Below are positions 23,029 through 29,273 of a DNA stretch of 42,549 nucleotides, one piece after another. Position 1 is the stretch's first letter, and each line of letters starts with the position of its first letter. The DNA is taken from positions 1 to 42,549 of the forward strand of contig CAAFGE010000045.1 of NCBI GenBank assembly GCA_900762355.1, in the 5' to 3' direction. The translations under genes and the position numbers were made by a program. Under the pieces are notes generated by a model, which searched no databases, was not told the origin of the DNA, and saw nothing but the letters and a program-made list of their open reading frames with translations. This DNA comes from an uncultured Collinsella sp. (lineage in GTDB: Bacteria; Actinomycetota; Coriobacteriia; Coriobacteriales; Coriobacteriaceae).

Positions 23029-24642
23029 TTACGCCTTGACGGTCGCAACGCCCCTGAAGGACATGCTCGTCGTACCGATGCCCTTGAAGCCATCGAGGGC
23101 CTCGCCGTTGGGCGCAGTGGACGGATCGTCCCAGGAAGCGGAGACGGTCTTGACGTGGACAACGGGGTACAGAACGGCGTTGTCGGCAATGATGTCGAAG
23201 CACTCGTTCCACTTCTTCTGCTGCTCATCGCCCTCAGCGGCAAGAGCCTCGTCCATGAGACCGTGGAGCTTCTGCCACTCAGCGGACTCCTTCCACGGGC
23301 AACGGGTCTGCATCCAGACGTTGTCGCCGTACCACCAGTTGAGCAGCAGGTCGGGGTCGGCGCCGAAGCAGGAAGGATCGCCAGGGGCAAGGAGGATATC
23401 GTAGGCCTCGCCGCCGTCGATGGCAGCGTAGGTGGCCGGCGAGGTATCGGTCTGGATGGTCACATCGAAGCCGAGAGCGTCGAGGTCATTCTTGACCTGG
23501 GCGGCCATGCCCTTAATCTGCTCGTTGTCGGTGGTGCGCAGGGTGATGGCACCCGGGGTGATGCCAGACTCCTCGATGAGCTTCTTAGCCTTCTTGGCGT
23601 CGGTCTTGTACACCGTGGAAGCCTCATGATAGTTGGTGAAGCTCTTGGGCAGGTAGCAGCTGGCAGCGGTGGCAAGGCCGGCGAAGGTGTTGCTGACCAT
23701 CTTCTCGGTGTCGAGCGCATACATGACAGCCTGACGGACCTTGACGTTGTTCCAAGGCTCCTTGGCGACGTTGAACATGATGAAGCGGGTGCCGAAACCC
23801 TGAACGTTATCGATCTTGCAGCCGGCGCTCTCGAGCTGGTCGACGGCGTCAGCGGTAACGAGCTCCATAACGAGCGTGGAGCCCTCCTGCTGAGCGGTAA
23901 CGCGAGCGGTGGGGTCGGTCAGGATGCTGTACTGGATCTTCTTATCCTCGGCAGCATACTCACCGTTGTACTCGGGGTTGGGAACCAGGGTGATCTCGGT
24001 ATCGGAGATAGAGTCGTACATCCAGGGGCCGGAGCCGATCGGCTGCTTGGCGCGATCCTCCTCGGTCTGGGTGGCCGGGGTAACGCGGACGATGGCCAGA
24101 CGATCCTTGAGCAGGGAGAAGTTGGGGACCTTGGTCTTGACCGTCACGGTGCTGGCGTCCTTGGCCTCGATGGACTCGAAGGGCTGGAAGAACGGAGCAT
24201 AGGTAGCGGAAGCGGCGCAAGCGGTGTAGGAGGCAACGACATCGTCAGCGGTGACCTCGGTGCCATCGGAGAACTTGGCGCCCTTGCGGATGGTGACCTC
24301 GAAAGTGGTGTCGTCCACAGACTTGGGATCGTCGGTGGCGAGCTCTTTGAAGGTGCTGTAGTCGTGGTAATCGATGCCGTAGAGGCCCTCGACGACGTGC
24401 CAGTTAGCACCCAGGCCCACAGCGGAGCCGGTGCTGGCGGGATCGAAGCTGGACGGAGCGTAAGCGGAACCAGCGGTGATCACGCCGCCGCCACGGTTGG
24501 CGGAATCGGTGGAACCGGAAGCGGAACCCTCGTCGCTAGAGCTGCCACCGCAGCCGGTGAGACCAAGCCCTGCGACAGCAGCGACGCTGCCGGTGAGGCC
24601 GAGGAACGAACGCCTGGACATACCCTTGTTGATGATGGCCAT
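23029..24642 (-). CDS. Extracytoplasmic binding lipoprotein, SatA-like (SBP_bac_5)
   Basis: Solute-binding protein of family 5, 537 aa, first gene of the sialic-acid module. The N-terminus has a twin-arginine motif (MSRRSFLGL, residues 8-16), a hydrophobic stretch and lipobox LTGC, then a Ser/Gly-rich linker, so it is a lipid-anchored, possibly Tat-exported protein. The conserved KFSDGTEVTADDV segment of the family is present near 110-123. By sequence alone it would be called a peptide-binding protein. The operon context with nanA, nanK and nanE points to sialic acid. ATG 24642 has AGGAG six bases upstream; 15 nt of further open frame are rejected. Confidence 0.88.
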   Translation of the reverse strand: MAIINKGMSRRSFLGLTGSVAAVAGLGLTGCGGSSSDEGSASGSTDSANRGGGVITAGSAYAPSSFDPASTGSAVGLGANWHVVEGLYGIDYHDYSTFKELATDDPKSVDDTTFEVTIRKGAKFSDGTEVTADDVVASYTACAASATYAPFFQPFESIEAKDASTVTVKTKVPNFSLLKDRLAIVRVTPATQTEEDRAKQPIGSGPWMYDSISDTEITLVPNPEYNGEYAAEDKKIQYSILTDPTARVTAQQEGSTLVMELVTADAVDQLESAGCKIDNVQGFGTRFIMFNVAKEPWNNVKVRQAVMYALDTEKMVSNTFAGLATAASCYLPKSFTNYHEASTVYKTDAKKAKKLIEESGITPGAITLRTTDNEQIKGMAAQVKNDLDALGFDVTIQTDTSPATYAAIDGGEAYDILLAPGDPSCFGADPDLLLNWWYGDNVWMQTRCPWKESAEWQKLHGLMDEALAAEGDEQQKKWNECFDIIADNAVLYPVVHVKTVSASWDDPSTAPNGEALDGFKGIGTTSMSFRGVATVKA

Positions 24643-24711
24643 GTCTTCTCCTATCAATAGAGAATCTTACCCGGGAGCGCCTAGACGTGCCCCCGCGCAA
24701 CTTGCGGACGA

Positions 24712-24739
24712 TATATACCTTACCTACCGACGAACCCAA
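24712..24739 (-). promoter_or_regulatory. Candidate promoter of the sialic-acid module
   Basis: Minus strand TTGGGT (24739-24734) and TATATA (24717-24712) are 16 nt apart, giving a start near 24704 and a leader of about 60 nt. The -10 is good, the -35 only partial. A second possible -35 (TTGTCA, 24833-24808 region) lies beside the inverted repeat. Confidence 0.35.
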
Positions 24740-24761
24740 CTGAGGTGCCGCGCTCGGCGAC

Positions 24762-24842
24762 CGATACATACATACGCTTGAACGGTATTTGCTACCGTTC
24801 ACCGAATTCATTGACAAACGATTCGCCAGACAGTATGTATCG
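24762..24842 (-). repeat. Long-range inverted repeat enclosing the candidate operator
   Basis: CGATACATAC (24762-24771) and GTATGTATCG (24833-24842) are exact complements 61 nt apart, with the shorter repeat inside. Transcribed from further upstream this could fold as a branched leader RNA; as DNA it could be paired protein sites. Confidence 0.45.
24780..24800 (-). promoter_or_regulatory. Perfect inverted repeat, candidate operator of the sialic-acid module
   Basis: GAACGGTA-N5-TACCGTTC, 8-bp arms with no mismatch, 138 nt before the binding-protein start. The inner GGTA-N5-TACC resembles GntR/FadR-type sites, the class to which several NanR regulators belong, but that assignment is only suggestive. 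No regulator gene is present in the module. Confidence 0.5.
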
Positions 24843-25007
24843 ACGAGGTGAGATATCAGTCTTCGTCAACCCGCAGGATAGCAGGGTTGTTCACCATGGC
24901 TAGTCAAACGTTTTAGCGTTAATTAAACCCGAAATCGGCTGGTAATCGCCGTGAAATAAATGATTGAAAATCACGCAATCATGTATATCAGTTGTTTAGA
25001 GGCGTGT

Positions 25008-26954
25008 TTAGTTTTCGGATTGCTTTGCCGCCGCCTCGGCGCGCTCGGCATTCCATGCAACGAGCGCCTCGTGAACCGCTTTGGCGACATCGGTAGGAAT
25101 GCCTCGAACTTCCGCGATCTCTTGCTCGCTCGCCGCGCGCAAACGCTTCATCGAGCCAAAATGGCGCATAAGGGCACGTTTTCTGGTGGGTCCCACGCCT
25201 GGAACGTCATCGAGTACCGAAACCGTCATGGCTTTATCGCGCAATTCGCGATGGAACGTGATGGCAAAACGGTGCGATTCATCGCGCACCTGTTTAATTA
25301 GATAGAGCGACGCGGACCCGGTCGGCAGCACGATGGGAGTCTCGTCCCAAGGCACGAAAACCTCCTCATCGGCCTTTGCCAAGCCACAAACTGGTATATC
25401 GAGCCCAAGAGCCTCAAGTTGCTTGATCGCAGCGGTCAATTGCGGCTTACCGCCATCGACAACGAGCAAATCGGGGCGCGAGCCAAAGCGCTCGTCGGCC
25501 ATGCGCTCGGGAGCATAACGTCGTCCCAAAACCTCGGACATCGACACGAAGTCGTTTGCCTCGTCCAATTCGGCCTGAATTTTAAAACGACGATACTGAC
25601 TCTTGTCGGCGCGCCCGTTGGTAAACACCACCATCGAGGCGACCGTAAAGGTGCCATGCAGTGTAGAGATATCGAAGCACTCGATACGCAACGGCGGCGA
25701 TGGCAGCGCCAACGCACTTTCGAGCTCCAGGAGCGCTTGATTGGTGCGGTCGTCAGCGTACCCCGTTCGCATCATGTAGCGCATGAGGGCATGGCGCGCA
25801 TTTTTGGATGCCATATCGAGCAGACGGTGCTTTTCGCCACGCTGCGGCCTATGGAGATGGCAGGAACGCTCACGCTTGCCCGCAAGCCACTCCCCCAGCG
25901 CTTCCGCATCCTCAAGCTCGACGGAAAGGTTGACCTCAGCTGGAATATCAGCCGTCTCGTCGTAATAGCGCTTAAGAAAGCCCGACTGGAGCTCTTCCTC
26001 GTCAACATCAAGACCCTTGTCGAGAATGAACTCGCAGGTGCGAACTGTTCGGCCCTCGCGAACGACGAAGACGCAAGCGGCGGAGATGGTCTCCTCGCGA
26101 TAGAAACCGATGACATCTATATCGACACTGGAGGGAAAAACGACTTGCTGACGATCGTCCAGACCCCTGATGACCTCCAAACGACGTTTGACGCGTGCCG
26201 CGCGCTCAAAGTCGAGCGCCTCAGCGGCATCCGTCATCTCGGAGGTCAGCTCATCGACGACATCCTTGCGATGGCCCGACAAAAAGCGCTCGACACGCTT
26301 GACGTTCTTGGCATAGTCTGCCGGGGAAATCGCGCCGACACACGCACCCGGGCCACGCCCGACATGGTAGTCAAAGCAGGGGCGCCCGTTTTGCGCGCAA
26401 ATCATATTGACGATGTCTTCCTCGCCCTTGTGGGACTCGACGATACGGCGACAACGACGCCACTCCGCACAGGATGCGGAGCAGATGGGGATAACCTTGC
26501 GCAGCGTATCTATCGTCTCACGTGCCGCGCGGCTATCGGTATAAGGTCCAAAATAGCGCGTTCCCGGCTTATGACGCTCACGCGTGTATTTGATAGCGGG
26601 ATACAGGTCGCCCTTTGTAATGGCGATAAAGGGGTAGCTCTTGTCATCCTTGAGGTCGACGTTAAAGTACGGATGGTACTGACCAATCAAATTGCGCTCG
26701 AGCACCAACGCCTCGTGCTCGGTCTCCACCACGATATAGTCAAAGCTCGCCACCAGCTGCATCATCAGCGGGATCTTCTGGCGCTCGTCCTGCAGCGTCA
26801 CGTACTGACGCATACGGGCGCGCAGGTTTTTCGCCTTGCCCACGTAGATGACATCGCCCTTGGCGTCTTTCCAAAGGTAGCAGCCGGGCTGCGTGGGAAC
26901 GCGCGAAACCTGCTCGGCAAGCGTTGGAATGTTGTCGTGACCGGCCACGCGCAC
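25008..26954 (-). CDS. uvrC: Excinuclease ABC subunit C
   Basis: Makes both incisions around bulky DNA lesions with UvrB; 648 aa. N-terminal GIY-YIG nuclease (QPGCYLWKDAKGDVIYVGKAKNLR trimmed, residues about 21-45), central Cys-containing region, UVR domain near 245-280 (AEALDFERAARVKRRL), C-terminal RNase H-like nuclease with LLVVDGGKPQL near 490-500, and a helix-hairpin-helix near 590-640 (VPGVGPTRKRALMRHFGS). The start is GTG at 26954, right after the murJ TAG; a second GTG two codons on is equally possible. It is the last gene of the ybaK-murJ-uvrC unit. Confidence 0.95.
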   Translation of the reverse strand: MRVAGHDNIPTLAEQVSRVPTQPGCYLWKDAKGDVIYVGKAKNLRARMRQYVTLQDERQKIPLMMQLVASFDYIVVETEHEALVLERNLIGQYHPYFNVDLKDDKSYPFIAITKGDLYPAIKYTRERHKPGTRYFGPYTDSRAARETIDTLRKVIPICSASCAEWRRCRRIVESHKGEEDIVNMICAQNGRPCFDYHVGRGPGACVGAISPADYAKNVKRVERFLSGHRKDVVDELTSEMTDAAEALDFERAARVKRRLEVIRGLDDRQQVVFPSSVDIDVIGFYREETISAACVFVVREGRTVRTCEFILDKGLDVDEEELQSGFLKRYYDETADIPAEVNLSVELEDAEALGEWLAGKRERSCHLHRPQRGEKHRLLDMASKNARHALMRYMMRTGYADDRTNQALLELESALALPSPPLRIECFDISTLHGTFTVASMVVFTNGRADKSQYRRFKIQAELDEANDFVSMSEVLGRRYAPERMADERFGSRPDLLVVDGGKPQLTAAIKQLEALGLDIPVCGLAKADEEVFVPWDETPIVLPTGSASLYLIKQVRDESHRFAITFHRELRDKAMTVSVLDDVPGVGPTRKRALMRHFGSMKRLRAASEQEIAEVRGIPTDVAKAVHEALVAWNAERAEAAAKQSEN

Positions 26955-28637
26955 CTACTTGCGACGAATCAGCGCCGAGACCTCGGGCATCTTAAGGACG
27001 ACGGCAAGGCCAAAGGTAACAGCAAGCGAGACGACACCCGCAACGCAAACGTAGCCAAGAGTAATCAGAATCGAGCCGCCAAGTGCCCCGACAAAGTGCT
27101 CAAGCGCCCACATGACGCCGGCGCCTGCGGCAGCACCCAGGCCACCGAGCAAAAGGCCAAAGAAACCGCCATGCAGGATAGATTTAACCTGAAGACCACG
27201 CAGACGACGACGCAGCCACCACAGCGAGCAACCGACCAAGATCACGTAGTCGACGACATACGAAAGCGCGATTGCCGGCATACCGAAGCCCAGCACAACG
27301 CCAAACAGCAGAACCGAGCCGGCCTGGCCGATGGCGGAATACAGACAATAGCGGCTATAGGGCTTCATGTCGAGCAAGGCAGAGAAGCTCTTCTGCATCA
27401 GCACGACCACGCCGTAGAGCGGCAGGGAAAGTGCCAGGTAGATAAGGAACTCCGACACCAGCGCCACACCGGACTCATCGAACTTGCCAGCGCAGTAGAT
27501 CATGTTGAGCGGACGCGCGAAGACAATCAGGTACAGCGCGAATGGAATCAGGAAGAACAGCATCTGGGCGACGCCACGCGAAATGCCCGTGCGGACGCTG
27601 TCGTAATCCTTCTCCTGTGCGTCGTGAGAGAGCTCGGTATAGAGCGCCGTCGAAAGCGAGGCGGCAATCAGCGCGTAGGGCAGCGTGTACCACAGGCGCG
27701 CATAGGCGATGACGGAAGGACCAGTCTCGGGCTGGACCACCAGCGCGGCAGCGTTGGTGATAGAAGTCGAGACAAACATGCACACCGTGGCGAGCAGCGT
27801 CGGGATACCGAGCGCAATCGTCTGGCGCAGTGCGGGGTCCTTAAAGTCGATATGGATATGGGGATGCACGCCGTGCTTGCCAAGCGCGGGGATCTGACAT
27901 GCCATCTGAACAAAGACACCGAGGGTCGTACCGGCCGCAATCAAGATGATGCCGGCACGTTCGCCAAACTGTGCGGACACGGGCGCAAAGCCCATAAAGC
28001 TCGCAATGACGATCACATTGTTGAGGACCGGGGCAAACGTCGACCAGAAGTAGTCGCGGTGTGCGTTGAGGACGCCCGAAAACACCGAGCCCAAACCATA
28101 AAACAGAATCTGGATGGCAAAGAAACGGAACATGAACGCAGCGGTATCCATGCTGCCGCCGTCACCCGAAAGGAACGATTGCGTCCAGATAAAGCCCGGG
28201 GCGAACACGGTCCCCAGCAACGAAATGCCACCCAGCACCAATAGCAGAATACCGAGCAGGTTGCCCACGTACTCGTTAGAGGCCTCGCGACCCTGCTCAC
28301 GCCTCACGCCCATGTACACGGGCAAAAACGCCGTCACGAGCATGCCGCCCATCACGAGTTCGTAGAGCATATTGGGCAGGTTGTTGGCGACCTGATAGGA
28401 AGACGAGAGCAGCGACATGCCGATAGCGGCCGCCATTGCCCACGTGCGGATAAAACCGGTGACGCGAGACACGATGGTCAGGATGGTCATAAGCCCGGCG
28501 GAACGACCAACCGTGGAGTAGTCCGACGAGCCCATGTCGTCAGTGTCGTCTCGCGACGAAGAAGCTTCGGATGAGGGTGTCTGAGGCGCAGATTCTTTTG
28601 CAAAATGAGCTCCGCACTTCAATTCTTCCTGCGGCAT
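26955..28637 (-). CDS. murJ: Lipid II flippase MurJ (MviN)
   Basis: Flips the peptidoglycan precursor lipid II across the membrane; 560 aa with about 14 membrane segments (MOP superfamily). A hydrophilic N-terminal extension of about 45 residues (rich in Ser, Asp, Glu) precedes the conserved core, which starts GLMTILTIVSRVTGFIRTWAMA. Further MurJ landmarks are NNLPNMLYELVMGGMLVTAFLPVY near 85-108 and FALYLIVFARPLNMIYCAGKFDE near 385-405. A ribosome site (AGAGGA) lies in the end of ybaK, 3 nt upstream in gene terms. Confidence 0.93.
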   Translation of the reverse strand: MPQEELKCGAHFAKESAPQTPSSEASSSRDDTDDMGSSDYSTVGRSAGLMTILTIVSRVTGFIRTWAMAAAIGMSLLSSSYQVANNLPNMLYELVMGGMLVTAFLPVYMGVRREQGREASNEYVGNLLGILLLVLGGISLLGTVFAPGFIWTQSFLSGDGGSMDTAAFMFRFFAIQILFYGLGSVFSGVLNAHRDYFWSTFAPVLNNVIVIASFMGFAPVSAQFGERAGIILIAAGTTLGVFVQMACQIPALGKHGVHPHIHIDFKDPALRQTIALGIPTLLATVCMFVSTSITNAAALVVQPETGPSVIAYARLWYTLPYALIAASLSTALYTELSHDAQEKDYDSVRTGISRGVAQMLFFLIPFALYLIVFARPLNMIYCAGKFDESGVALVSEFLIYLALSLPLYGVVVLMQKSFSALLDMKPYSRYCLYSAIGQAGSVLLFGVVLGFGMPAIALSYVVDYVILVGCSLWWLRRRLRGLQVKSILHGGFFGLLLGGLGAAAGAGVMWALEHFVGALGGSILITLGYVCVAGVVSLAVTFGLAVVLKMPEVSALIRRK

Positions 28638-28640
28638 CGC

Positions 28641-29141
28641 TCAGTCCTCTCTCGTAATTGGGGCGACCGTCGCCCCGCAAAATGCAATTAAATCATCAGG
28701 TGCAAGCTCAAGCTGATAACCACGCTTGCCTCCCGAAATAAAAATGGTATCCCAAAGGACACATGTCTCATCAATGAGCGTCCGGTAGCGTTTTTTCATA
28801 CCGACCGGACTGCAGCCGCCGCGAACGTAGCCAGTCGCCGCAAGCAAATCCTTCACATGCATCATGGCCAAGGACTTCTCCCCCGCGGCACGCGCGGCGG
28901 ACTTTAGATCGAGCTCGTCGGCAACAGGGATGCAGCACACGACGTGGTCGTTGGACGGCGTCACGCAGACCAAGGTCTTAAATCCTTGTCCGGGCTCCTC
29001 GCCAAGCTGCTCCGAAATCGCGACCCCCAGGCCCGCCGACTCATCACCATCGTCTTCGTACGTATGTAGAACATAGGAAATGCCGGCGCTTTCCAGCTCG
29101 CGCATCGCATTGGTTTTTGGCGTCTTTACAGCCTTTGCCAT
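28641..29141 (-). CDS. ybaK: Cys-tRNA(Pro)/aminoacyl-tRNA deacylase YbaK family
   Basis: 166-aa YbaK/EbsC-family editing protein that hydrolyses Cys mischarged on tRNA(Pro). Visible are TNAMRELESAGISYVLHTY at the N-terminus (trimmed family pattern), KTLVC near 68-72, the basic KSAARAAGEKSLAMM with the catalytic Lys region, and GYVRGGCSPVGMKK near 115-128. The ATG at 29141 has AAAGGA six bases upstream, so the 96-nt upstream extension is discarded. First gene of a tight unit with murJ and uvrC. Confidence 0.9.
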   Translation of the reverse strand: MAKAVKTPKTNAMRELESAGISYVLHTYEDDGDESAGLGVAISEQLGEEPGQGFKTLVCVTPSNDHVVCCIPVADELDLKSAARAAGEKSLAMMHVKDLLAATGYVRGGCSPVGMKKRYRTLIDETCVLWDTIFISGGKRGYQLELAPDDLIAFCGATVAPITRED

Positions 29142-29222
29142 GGCATATCCTTTCCCTCGCATTCGGACGCAAGGATTAAGTATATGTCCAATTCGGCTGC
29201 ATACGTCACTTCGACACAGCAA

Positions 29223-29253
29223 GCGCCATCGAATCACAAGGAGTCGATGGCGC
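29223..29253 (-). terminator. Hairpin after uvrA
   Basis: A perfect 10-bp stem (GCGCCATCGA with TCGATGGCGC), 11-nt loop, 21 nt past the uvrA stop. The minus strand continues UUGCUGUG, a poor U-tract, so termination may be partial and ybaK-murJ-uvrC could receive read-through from the uvrA promoter. Confidence 0.55.
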
Positions 29254-29273
29254 CCATAAACTGAATCGCCTAT

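Larger units (their letters stand above)
24643..25007. other. 365-nt non-coding regulatory region upstream of the sialic-acid module
   Basis: No supported gene. Open frames here are tails of antisense reading frames. It contains a candidate promoter (24712-24739), a perfect inverted repeat (24780-24800), a second inverted repeat enclosing it (24762-24771 with 24833-24842), and TAAAACGTTTGA (24904-24915, minus). An extended -10-like TGCTATCCT (24883-24875, minus) has no well-spaced -35. No clear intrinsic terminator for uvrC is visible after its stop at 25008, so read-through from uvrC into the module cannot be excluded. Confidence 0.6.

Noticed and set aside
25419..28244. 941-aa plus-strand open frame opposite uvrC and murJ
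   Set aside because: Antisense shadow of two conserved genes with no ribosome site or domain.
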